In this document: piece after piece, positions 57,256 to 64,000 of the stretch | How positions within the stretch are numbered: position 1 is the stretch's first letter | Layout of the letters: every line of letters begins with the position of its first letter | Position numbers and translations under genes: made by a program | NCBI RefSeq assembly: GCF_002029235.1 | Contig: NZ_MZGV01000009.1 | Span: 1-64,000 of the forward strand | Direction: 5' to 3' | From: Clostridium oryzae | GTDB taxonomy: Bacteria; Bacillota; Clostridia; Clostridiales; Clostridiaceae | DNA length: 64,000 nucleotides | The notes under the pieces: generated by a model | What the model was told of the DNA's origin: nothing | What the model saw: the letters and a program-made list of their open reading frames with translations, nothing else | The model's database searches: none

Positions 57256-57370
57256 ACGATTAAGAATGAAGGCAAAATTCAGTTTTGCTGAATTATAATT
57301 GTGTACCTTAATAGTTCTAGAGAAATTCTGCATCACGGAATTTCCTCTAGAATTCCTAAATTTTCATTAT
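57256..57370. repeat. Palindromic repeat, two cores
   Basis: Two hairpins lie downstream of pyrG. One is AAAATTCAGTTTTGCTGAATT (57274 onward). The other, GGAAATTC-type (about 57317-57354), has arms TTCTAGAGAAATTC and GAATTTCCTCTAGAA. The outer arms, TTAAGAATGAA and TTCATTATTAA-like, are weak. The remainder of the 457-bp pyrG-rho gap is AT-rich and contains the rho leader. Confidence 0.6.
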
Positions 57371-57577
57371 TAACGCGAAATTTAAAAAAAAGTGTGTACA
57401 TATTGAATTTTGAGATATAATATTAATATAGGTTTTAGTTTGAATTTTTATAAATTGATGATTATTACATTTCCGTATACTTTTCTAGTATATATATCTT
57501 ACTAATTCCATTTCAAGTTTTAAATTTCATAAAATTTAATTAAATAATTTTGAATTCATATTATTGTTGTAAGAAAG

Positions 57578-57673
57578 GTGGGTGAAGATCTGATAGGTAA
57601 GTCTGATATTTAGGCTATTTATTGCAAAATAATAACAAATATTTTAATAACAGTCTATTTTTCCTAATCAGAT
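57578..57673 (+). promoter_or_regulatory. Candidate rho leader regulation region
   Basis: A good ribosome site AAGAAAGGTGG stands before very short frames (GTG 57582: three codons; GTG 57578: eleven codons ending TAG 57611-57613). ATCTGATAGG (57588-57597) can pair with CCTAATCAGAT (57663-57673), just before the rho start. A second TCTGAT copy near 57602 could compete. rho itself lacks a clear ribosome site. Autogenous control of rho via its leader is known in other bacteria. Confidence 0.4.
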
Positions 57674-57680
57674 TGATATA

Positions 57681-59156
57681 TTGAGTGATGTAGAATATAA
57701 AAGCAAAACGCTAAATGAGTTAAGGGTAATAGCAAAGGAGTTAGGAATTAAGAATCTAGCTAAATATAAAAAGGCAGAATTAATAGCTGAGATAGAAAAA
57801 TCATCTCCTGCTTCAATAGAAAAAGAAGGGGTTATTTTAAGAGAAAAGATCTCACATAGAAGTGGTAAAAATGATAAGTTAAAGCCGGAAGTTAAAGAAG
57901 AAAAGCATGAGGAAGTAAAAAATCCTGGTACACCTGCTGCAAATTCTGAACGAAAAAATGAAAGCACTGATACAGAAAAAAAGGATAAGTTCAGAGATAT
58001 GGTTAACGAATCAAATTCTGCCAGAGGCGTTCTTGAAATTAATGAAAATAATAATTTTGGTTTCTTAAGGGGAAAGAATTATTTATCAACCCCGGAAGAT
58101 GTCTATGTTTCTCCTTCTCAGATAAGAAGGTTTAACTTAAGAACTGGTGATGAAATTGAAGGAAAAGTAAGAACTGCTAAGGAAGGCGAAAAATTTAAAG
58201 CACTTTTGTATGTAGATAAAGTAAACGGAGAAAATCCTGAGAAAGCGGTCGGAAGAAAACCATTTGAATACTTAGTTCCTATCTATCCTAATCAAAGATT
58301 GAGATTAGAGACAGATAGCCAGCTGAATTTATCTTCTAGACTTATGGATATCATATGTCCAATAGGAAAAGGTCAAAGAGGACTTATTGTAGCACCGCCT
58401 AAGGCTGGAAAGACCACTTTATTAAAGAAAGTAGCACAAAACATATCTAAAAACTATCCATCGATAAAGCTAATTGTTCTGCTGATAGATGAAAGACCAG
58501 AAGAAGTTACTGATATGCAGCGTTCTATAAATGGTGAGGTAATATTTTCTACTTTTGATGAAGAACCTGAACATCATACCAAAGTTGCTCAAATGGTGCT
58601 AGAAAGAGCTAAGAGAATGGTAGAGCAAGGACAGGATGTCGTTATTCTTCTTGATAGTTTAACAAGACTTTCAAGAGCGTATAACCTAACTATAACACCA
58701 ACTGGAAGAACTCTTTCAGGTGGACTAGATCCAGGTGCTCTTATAATGCCTAAAAAGTTTTTTGGAGCAGCTAGAAACATAGAAAATGGTGGAAGTCTTA
58801 CTATTCTTGCGACAGCCTTAATTGAAACGGGAAGCAGGATGGACGATATGATATTTGAAGAGTTTAAAGGAACAGGTAATATGGAAGTACATCTTGATAG
58901 AAAACTTCAAGAAAGAAGGATATTCCCTGCTATTGATATTTATAAGTCAGGAACAAGAAGAGATGATCTTATTCAGACAGATCTTGAAAAGGAAGTCGCT
59001 TACAATATAAGGAAAACTTTATACAGGGAAGGCAATGTAGATGATATTACTGAGAAGCTTATAAACTTGTTATCGAAAACAAAGAACAATATAGATTTCT
59101 TAAACATATTTACTAAGACAGACGTGTTTTCAAAAGAAAATAATAGAGATAGATAA
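57681..59156 (+). CDS. rho: Transcription termination factor Rho
   Basis: Hexameric RNA helicase that ends transcription. The 491-residue protein has an N-terminal SAP-like Rho_N domain ([20 protein letters not shown]) and a charged linker of about 65 residues rich in Lys and Glu (about 48-115). It then has the RNA-binding cold-shock domain ([20 protein letters not shown]) and the ATPase core with P-loop [11 protein letters not shown] near residue 240, [11 protein letters not shown] and the R-loop region. TTG 57681 is the only sensible start but has no clear Shine-Dalgarno. Such linker insertions occur in other clostridial Rho proteins. Confidence 0.95.
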   Translation: MSDVEYKSKTLNELRVIAKELGIKNLAKYKKAELIAEIEKSSPASIEKEGVILREKISHRSGKNDKLKPEVKEEKHEEVKNPGTPAANSERKNESTDTEKKDKFRDMVNESNSARGVLEINENNNFGFLRGKNYLSTPEDVYVSPSQIRRFNLRTGDEIEGKVRTAKEGEKFKALLYVDKVNGENPEKAVGRKPFEYLVPIYPNQRLRLETDSQLNLSSRLMDIICPIGKGQRGLIVAPPKAGKTTLLKKVAQNISKNYPSIKLIVLLIDERPEEVTDMQRSINGEVIFSTFDEEPEHHTKVAQMVLERAKRMVEQGQDVVILLDSLTRLSRAYNLTITPTGRTLSGGLDPGALIMPKKFFGAARNIENGGSLTILATALIETGSRMDDMIFEEFKGTGNMEVHLDRKLQERRIFPAIDIYKSGTRRDDLIQTDLEKEVAYNIRKTLYREGNVDDITEKLINLLSKTKNNIDFLNIFTKTDVFSKENNRDR

Positions 59157-59160
59157 GAAA

Positions 59161-59192
59161 AACGGGAAGAATAAATCTTCCCGTTATATCTT
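59161..59192. terminator. Bidirectional terminator rho/rpmE
   Basis: AACGGGAAGA (59161-59170) pairs perfectly with TCTTCCCGTT (59176-59185) between convergent genes. Confidence 0.85.
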
Positions 59193-59405
59193 TTACTCAC
59201 CATCATTAAGATTAAATCTCTTTCTAAACTTCTCAACTCTACCGCCGACATCGACGATTTTCTGTTTTCCAGTGAAGAATGGGTGGCATTTAGAGCATAT
59301 TTCTACTTTTAGTTCTTCTTTTACAGAACCAGTTGTAAAAGTATTTCCACATGCACACTTAACCACAGCATCATGGTGGTATTCTGGATGTATGCCTTCT
59401 CTCAT
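59193..59405 (-). CDS. rpmE: Ribosomal protein bL31, zinc-binding form
   Basis: Large-subunit ribosomal protein L31, 70 residues. It carries the Cys pattern of the zinc-binding form (KCACGNTF and [13 protein letters not shown]), so it is the type used under zinc-sufficient conditions. ATG 59405 follows GAGGTG by six bases; the frame extends to 59432 without a site. It is transcribed toward rho. No zinc-free paralogue is visible here. Confidence 0.96.
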   Translation of the reverse strand: MREGIHPEYHHDAVVKCACGNTFTTGSVKEELKVEICSKCHPFFTGKQKIVDVGGRVEKFRKRFNLNDGE

Positions 59406-59596
59406 GTTTTTCACCTCTTTCAAGAAATACAAATTTAACTAGTAAAGTATATCATAGGAGCAGAATAACGTCAATAATAAGAATCCATAGACTTTTAAAT
59501 ATATATATGGTATATATAATGTTATGAAATAAATATATTACGAACTAAATGCTCTAGACGGAATAGTTTAGAGAAAGTGCATTAAATAGGTGTGAG

Positions 59597-59815
59597 AGTT
59601 AAGAGTAAAGAGAAAAGAGTAGAGAGAAAAGTGAAGGAAGAAATTCTGCTGTACAGAATTTCTGAGAATTTAAATGTGATTATCTGCGATAACTTTTTAA
59701 AAACTAAGACTATACCTAGTATTACAAAAGGACTATTAAAATAATTAGGATTATCTATACAATCAAAATTCAGCATGGCTGAATTTTAACCTTCACTTTT
59801 CTCTTTTCTCTTACA
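59597..59815. repeat. Long modular palindromic repeat, copy B
   Basis: About 219 bp. The outer arms are purine-rich (59600-59635, ending AAAGTGAAGG) against CCTTCACTTTTCTCTTTTCTC (59790-59810). The core 59632-59793 matches copy A (42098-42256): the same AGAAATTCTGCTG hairpin, GATAACTTT, ACTATTAAAATAATTAGGAT and the AAAATTCAGCATGGCTGAAT hairpin. It occupies most of the 507-bp rpmE-prmC gap. Confidence 0.75.
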
Positions 59816-59912
59816 TATTTAAAGCATACACTAACTATTAAATATTATCTTCATTTAATCCAATTTCTTGGTTCGCAATTTATTTATACTTCACAATGAG
59901 AGAGGTGTTTTT

Positions 59913-61745
59913 ATGGCCAAAAAGACCAGCGTTGGAGGACAGGCGGTAATTGAAGGGGTTATGATGCGCGGAGAAAAAGGAATAGCGACTGCTGTGAGGC
60001 TTGAGAACGGGGAAATAGAAGTTGATTTTAACAATTCAATTCCTTTTACAAAGAAGCATAGTGTTTTAAATATACCAATAATAAGAGGCTTTGTAGCTAT
60101 GATAGAATCACTTGTTATTGGAATGAAAACTTTGAATTATTCTGCATCTTGTTTTGAGGGCGAGGCTGAGCCGTCTAAATTTGAAAAGTGGCTGGCTAGT
60201 GTATTTAAAGATAAAAGCAACGATGTAGCTTTAGGATTTGCATTGATTGTCTCACTTATGTTTTCTGTTGGATTGTTTTTTATACTTCCGACTTTCCTAT
60301 CTAATTTACTTTACAAACTAAAAGCTGATAAATTCACTGTAAACATAATCGAAGGGATTTTAAGAGTTGGCATCTTTATATTATATATTTATTTTGTAGG
60401 CAAAATGAGTGATATACGAAGAGTTTTTGAATATCATGGAGCCGAGCATAAGACAATATTTTGTTATGAGAATGAAGAAGAATTGACAGCTGAGAATGCT
60501 GCCAAGTTTGTTAGATTCCATCCTAGGTGTGGAACAAACTTTCTTTTTATAGTAATGATTGTAAGTATAGTATTGTTTTCACTAGTTGAATTCAATAGTT
60601 TGTGGGAAAAAATAGTTTACAGGGTGATTTTATTACCAATAGTAGCTGGAGTATCCTATGAGCTAATTAAATGGCTAGGAAAAAGTAAAAGCAGACTATC
60701 GGATATAATAGCATATCCTGGACTGAAGCTGCAGAACCTTACAACTAATGAACCTGATGAATCACAATTAGAAGTAGCTATTATAGCATTAAAAGCAGCA
60801 GAAGGTATAGATTATTCAGAAGATATAAAGAGGTTTAACAGAAATCCAGATAGAGATGAGACCCAGCTTGAGGAAGCTGTTACTAGAAATTGTGGTAATA
60901 CTGTAGGGGAACTTCTCAATACTGCTAATGCTATCTTGAAAGAAAATGATATAGAAAGCTATATTATAGATAGTCAGTTGATAATGGCAAAAGCTTTGGA
61001 TAAAACAAGAATAGAAGTGATGACTAATAGAGAGGCAGAGGTAAGTGAAGAACAGGCACAGACCTTTTGGAAAATGATAAAATTAAGGCAAAAGAAGATG
61101 CCTGTAAAATACATTATAAAGCAATGCGAGTTTATGGGTATTAACCTGTATATTGATGAAGGAGTACTTATACCAAGACCTGATACGGAAGTATTAGTAG
61201 AAGAAGCAGTTAAAATCATAAATAATAAGCAGTACAATACTGTATGTGACGTATGCTGCGGCAGTGGAGCAATAGGCATAGCTATCGCTAATGAAGTAAA
61301 AAATACTGTGATAGAGTGCTATGACATATCAGAAGATGCCAGAAAAGTCGCTGAAAGGAATATATTGGATAATAATTTTCAGCAGAGAATGAAGTTTTAT
61401 AATAGCGATATGCTTAACGAGGCTATAAAGGGAAACAAGAAATTTGATATTATTGTATGTAATCCACCCTATATACCTGAAGAAGTAATTCCAACACTTA
61501 TGGGCGATGTAAAAGATTATGAACCATATATAGCTTTATGCGGCGGAAAAGACGGGTTGGATTTTTATAAAAAAATTTCGGAACAAGCAGTTGAATGTAT
61601 GAATAGCGGTGGGGTTATAGTTTACGAGATAGGGGATGATCAGAAAATGCAGGTTGAATATATACTTAAAGAGAATGGTTTTTCTGATATATACTGTGTA
61701 AAGGATCTGGCTGGAAGAGATAGAGTTATTGTAGGGCACTTATAG
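59913..61745 (+). CDS. prmC: DUF1385 membrane domain fused to PrmC methyltransferase
   Basis: A 610-residue fusion. Residues 1-300 are a DUF1385 protein (GGQAVIEGVMMRGEKGIATA, EYHGAEHKTIFCYENEEEL, FHPRCGTNFLF) with about four transmembrane helices; its function is unknown. Residues 325-610 are PrmC/HemK, the SAM-dependent enzyme that methylates the GGQ glutamine of release factors. It shows VCDVCCGSGAIGIAIA near 445 and the NPPYIPEEV active-site motif near 516. ATG 59913 follows AGAGAGGTG. prfA, encoding the PrmC substrate, lies 85 bases downstream. The fusion would tether release-factor methylation to the membrane. Confidence 0.92.
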   Translation: MAKKTSVGGQAVIEGVMMRGEKGIATAVRLENGEIEVDFNNSIPFTKKHSVLNIPIIRGFVAMIESLVIGMKTLNYSASCFEGEAEPSKFEKWLASVFKDKSNDVALGFALIVSLMFSVGLFFILPTFLSNLLYKLKADKFTVNIIEGILRVGIFILYIYFVGKMSDIRRVFEYHGAEHKTIFCYENEEELTAENAAKFVRFHPRCGTNFLFIVMIVSIVLFSLVEFNSLWEKIVYRVILLPIVAGVSYELIKWLGKSKSRLSDIIAYPGLKLQNLTTNEPDESQLEVAIIALKAAEGIDYSEDIKRFNRNPDRDETQLEEAVTRNCGNTVGELLNTANAILKENDIESYIIDSQLIMAKALDKTRIEVMTNREAEVSEEQAQTFWKMIKLRQKKMPVKYIIKQCEFMGINLYIDEGVLIPRPDTEVLVEEAVKIINNKQYNTVCDVCCGSGAIGIAIANEVKNTVIECYDISEDARKVAERNILDNNFQQRMKFYNSDMLNEAIKGNKKFDIIVCNPPYIPEEVIPTLMGDVKDYEPYIALCGGKDGLDFYKKISEQAVECMNSGGVIVYEIGDDQKMQVEYILKENGFSDIYCVKDLAGRDRVIVGHL

Positions 61746-61830
61746 CATTGCCAAAATTAAATTTGATAAAACTAAAGAAATTATGCTATAATAACTAATT
61801 GTTAAATACGAATACGGAGTTGATTTGTAC

Positions 61831-62910
61831 ATGTTAGAAAGACTTGACTTTATGGAAGGTAAATATGAAGAACTTTCTATAAAAATAAGCGATCCATCAG
61901 TAATGCAGAACCAAAAAGAATGGCAAAAACTTTGCAAGGAACATTCCGAGCTAGAAGAAAGAGTCCTTAAATATAGAGAATATAAAAAAGTGCTTGAAGA
62001 GATAGATTCAACTAAAGAAATGGCAGAGATTGAGACAGATGCAGAAATGAAAGAGCTGGCTCAGGCTGAACTAAAGGAATTAGAACAGAGCGTTGAAACA
62101 CTAAAGCACGAGCTTATGCTGCTCATGGTCCCAAAAGATCCGAATGATGAAAAGAATGTATTTGTTGAAATAAGAGGTGGTACAGGCGGAGAAGAAGCTG
62201 CTCTGTTTGCTGCAGATTTATTTAGAATGTATTCAAGATATGCTGAAACAAGAAGATGGAAGATTGAGGTCATGAGCGCTAACGAAACTGATATTGGAGG
62301 CTTTAAGGAAATAGTATTTATGATCAAAGGAAATGGAGCCTACAGTAGATTAAAATATGAAAGTGGAGTTCATAGGGTTCAGAGAGTACCAGATACTGAA
62401 GCAAGCGGAAGAATACATACTTCTGCTGCAACTGTAGCAGTTCTTCCAGAAGTTGATGACGTAGATATTGAAATAAATCAAAATGACTTAAGGATAGATG
62501 TTTATAGATCTTCAGGTCATGGTGGTCAGTGCGTTAATACAACAGATTCAGCAGTAAGGATTACTCATCTTCCAAGTGGCCTTGTAGTAACTTGTCAGGA
62601 TGAGAAATCACAGCTAAAAAACAAAGAAAAGGCTATGAAGGTTCTTAGGGCTAGACTGTTTGAAAGAGCCGAACAAGAGAGAAGTGCATCTATCGCTGCT
62701 GATAGAAGAAGTCAGGTAGGATCTGGTGACAGAAGCGAAAGAATAAGAACTTATAACTTTCCTCAAGGAAGAGTTACGGATCATAGGATAGGTATGACAC
62801 TATATAAATTAGATGCATTTATGGATGGAGACATTGATGAAATAATAAATGCGCTTATTACTACCGATCAGGCCGAAAAAATGAAGAGTATAGGGTCAAA
62901 TGATATGTAA
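61831..62910 (+). CDS. prfA: Peptide chain release factor 1
   Basis: RF1 reads UAA and UAG stop codons and triggers peptide release. The 359-residue protein has the GGQ motif at residues 231-233 ([20 protein letters not shown]), the substrate of the PrmC encoded just upstream. The stop-codon reading region is [20 protein letters not shown], with PDT where E. coli has PAT. ATG 61831 is chosen from GGAGT ten bases upstream and fits the family start [18 protein letters not shown] 61825 is less likely. Confidence 0.96.
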   Translation: MLERLDFMEGKYEELSIKISDPSVMQNQKEWQKLCKEHSELEERVLKYREYKKVLEEIDSTKEMAEIETDAEMKELAQAELKELEQSVETLKHELMLLMVPKDPNDEKNVFVEIRGGTGGEEAALFAADLFRMYSRYAETRRWKIEVMSANETDIGGFKEIVFMIKGNGAYSRLKYESGVHRVQRVPDTEASGRIHTSAATVAVLPEVDDVDIEINQNDLRIDVYRSSGHGGQCVNTTDSAVRITHLPSGLVVTCQDEKSQLKNKEKAMKVLRARLFERAEQERSASIAADRRSQVGSGDRSERIRTYNFPQGRVTDHRIGMTLYKLDAFMDGDIDEIINALITTDQAEKMKSIGSNDM

Positions 62911-62992
62911 GACATTCTTGCATAGATATTTCAAGTTAGCTGATAATTAGCAAAATTGTTATCTATAGACTAAACAATAGAGGTGTGAGATA

Positions 62993-63568
62993 ATGGATAT
63001 TAATAAAGCCATAAAGAAGCAGAAAAAATCTGAGTTTAGATTTATTCTCTTTATGTGCTTTATTTTTTTTGTATTTCCGATATTACTTATAATACTAAAA
63101 AAGTTTAGTTCTTTTTTTATACTATATCTATGTGTAGTTGATTTCTTTGTGATTATGGGTATAATTTATAAGAAGGATTCAAATAAGTTAATTTATAGCT
63201 ATGCTTTGGGAAGACTTAGAATAAAACAAGGTTTGTTTATAAGAAGATTCAACATTGATTGTGATAAGATAGTTTATGTTCATACAGAAAAGATGAAAGA
63301 TGGAATAAGGATAGTAATGCTGTCTAAGTCCAAGTTTAGAAATGAAAACATAAAGTGGGTAAATAAAGAGGTTTTACGCAGACATCCTTATTTAGTTAAG
63401 GAGTATAATCGGTTAAAGAAAATAAATCCGGATGCAGAATATTATTTGATTTCAATATATAGAGGCGGAGCCATAAAGTATAAGTTACTTATGGATATAT
63501 ATAAAACCTGTGTAAAAGCAAAATACTCTGAGGCAGCAATTGATAATATAAAATGCTGGATGATATAA
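62993..63568 (+). CDS. Two-helix membrane protein, unknown
   Basis: Not recognised. The 191-residue protein has a Lys-rich N-terminus (MDINKAIKKQKKSEFR), two adjacent transmembrane helices (FILFMCFIFFVFPILLIIL and FFILYLCVVDFFVIMGIIY), and then a basic cytoplasmic domain of about 130 residues (GRLRIKQGLFIRRFNIDCDK, SKSKFRNENIKWVNKEVLRR). GAGGTGTGAG precedes the ATG. The layout resembles PH-like membrane proteins, but no motif supports that. It lies between prfA and a ZIP transporter gene. Confidence 0.7.
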   Translation: MDINKAIKKQKKSEFRFILFMCFIFFVFPILLIILKKFSSFFILYLCVVDFFVIMGIIYKKDSNKLIYSYALGRLRIKQGLFIRRFNIDCDKIVYVHTEKMKDGIRIVMLSKSKFRNENIKWVNKEVLRRHPYLVKEYNRLKKINPDAEYYLISIYRGGAIKYKLLMDIYKTCVKAKYSEAAIDNIKCWMI

Positions 63569-63595
63569 AAACATTAGTTATGCTGTGATATTTGT

Positions 63596-63627
63596 TCCTT
63601 TCTATAAATAAAATCTTATAGAAAGGA
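63596..63627 (+). promoter_or_regulatory. Hairpin covering the ribosome site of the ZIP gene
   Basis: TCCTTTCTATAA (63596-63607) pairs perfectly with TTATAGAAAGGA (63616-63627) around an eight-base loop. The right arm contains nearly all of the AAAGGAG ribosome site of the transporter gene starting at 63638. No T-run follows, so it is not a typical terminator; translation control is possible. Confidence 0.55.
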
Positions 63628-63637
63628 GTGAAAAATA

Positions 63638-64000
63638 TTGAATCATTTTATTATAAAAACGTTTATTTTATCAGGTATATCGCTCTTAGGTACAATGCTT
63701 GGAGCAGCATTAGGTGTAGTTATTAGGAATCCATCTAAAAAGATGATGTCATCTATTCTTGGTTTTGCGGCAGGTCTTATGATGGCTGTCGTGGCTTTTG
63801 AGCTAATTCCGGAATCGCAGGATAAACTAGGAACATACTTTACCGCACTATTTATTTTAGCTGGTATGGCAATAATAATATTTCTTGATAGTTTTGTACT
63901 ATCAGAGGATAGATATGATGTTCATAGTAAAGTTGCATTACTTACGGCTATTGGATTAATGCTACATAACTTTCCTGAGGGAATAGTTATGGGATGCGGC
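63638..64000 (+). CDS. ZIP-family metal transporter (5' part)
   Basis: An open frame starts at TTG 63638, ten bases after AAAGGAG, and runs off the right edge after 121 codons. It encodes a ZIP/ZupT-type permease for zinc or other divalent metals. TM1 is LSGISLLGTMLGAALGVVI, TM2 includes LGFAAGLMMAVVAFELIPES, and the metal-site helix IGLMLHNFPEGIVMG is at the end of the visible part (HNxPEG is diagnostic). The loop SEDRYDVHSK is short. The remaining helices lie outside the window. Confidence 0.88.
   Translation, partial: MNHFIIKTFILSGISLLGTMLGAALGVVIRNPSKKMMSSILGFAAGLMMAVVAFELIPESQDKLGTYFTALFILAGMAIIIFLDSFVLSEDRYDVHSKVALLTAIGLMLHNFPEGIVMGCG

Overview
The window looks like a chromosomal segment of a low-GC, endospore-forming Firmicute, most likely Clostridium sensu stricto. 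The evidence is the AT-rich sequence, the strong AGGAGG-type ribosome sites, many spore genes (prkA-yhbH-spoVR, CotS-family kinases, yabG, veg, sipL, gerK operon, spoIIR, ypeB) and the clostridial housekeeping order pyrG-rho-rpmE-prmC-prfA. No rRNA, tRNA or CRISPR array was seen. Species is not assigned.

Layout. 1-6175: carbohydrate genes (galT-galK, a small membrane protein, and an AraC regulator divergent from a GH30 glycosidase). 6268-10715: the prkA-yhbH-spoVR trio. 10793-16856: a solute-binding lipoprotein, then a GT4 glycosyltransferase divergent from three CotS-family genes, one of which lacks the kinase motifs. 17033-19115: a radical SAM/DUF4130 pair assigned to DNA repair. 19425-28766: a GH42 beta-galactosidase divergent from a YesN/YesM-type two-component system and an LplB/YtcP/solute-binding ABC importer. 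A shared 13-bp motif upstream of both arms is a candidate operator. 28896-31139: a second GT4/CotS divergent pair.

31232-39534 is the most unusual part. A 762-bp segment covering the 5' three quarters of yabG and its leader is present twice in direct orientation, bracketing about 6.6 kb of accessory DNA. This DNA holds an IS21-family element with an in-frame stop in istA, a lone phage terminase small subunit with a palindromic upstream region, two small secreted-protein genes (one broken), an IS4-type transposase remnant, an unknown Ser/Thr/Asn-rich protein and a two-HTH regulator. One yabG copy is full length; the other keeps the chromosomal upstream flank but has lost its C-terminus. The arrangement fits integration of a circle carrying a yabG fragment, or an IS-associated duplication.

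39774-64000 is a sporulation and housekeeping backbone: veg with tandem promoters, sipL, cphB-cphA (cyanophycin), ispE, gerKA-KB-KC, spoIIR, a UgtP/MGDG-synthase-like glycosyltransferase, ypeB, a DUF1934 protein, pyrG, rho, rpmE, a DUF1385-PrmC fusion, prfA, a membrane protein and the start of a ZIP metal transporter.

Intergenic regions carry a family of palindromic repeats built around AATTCAGC/GCTGAATT. At least two long copies share the same core but have different outer inverted arms, which suggests a modular, non-autonomous element. All functional calls come from reading translated sequence and motifs; no database search was run.
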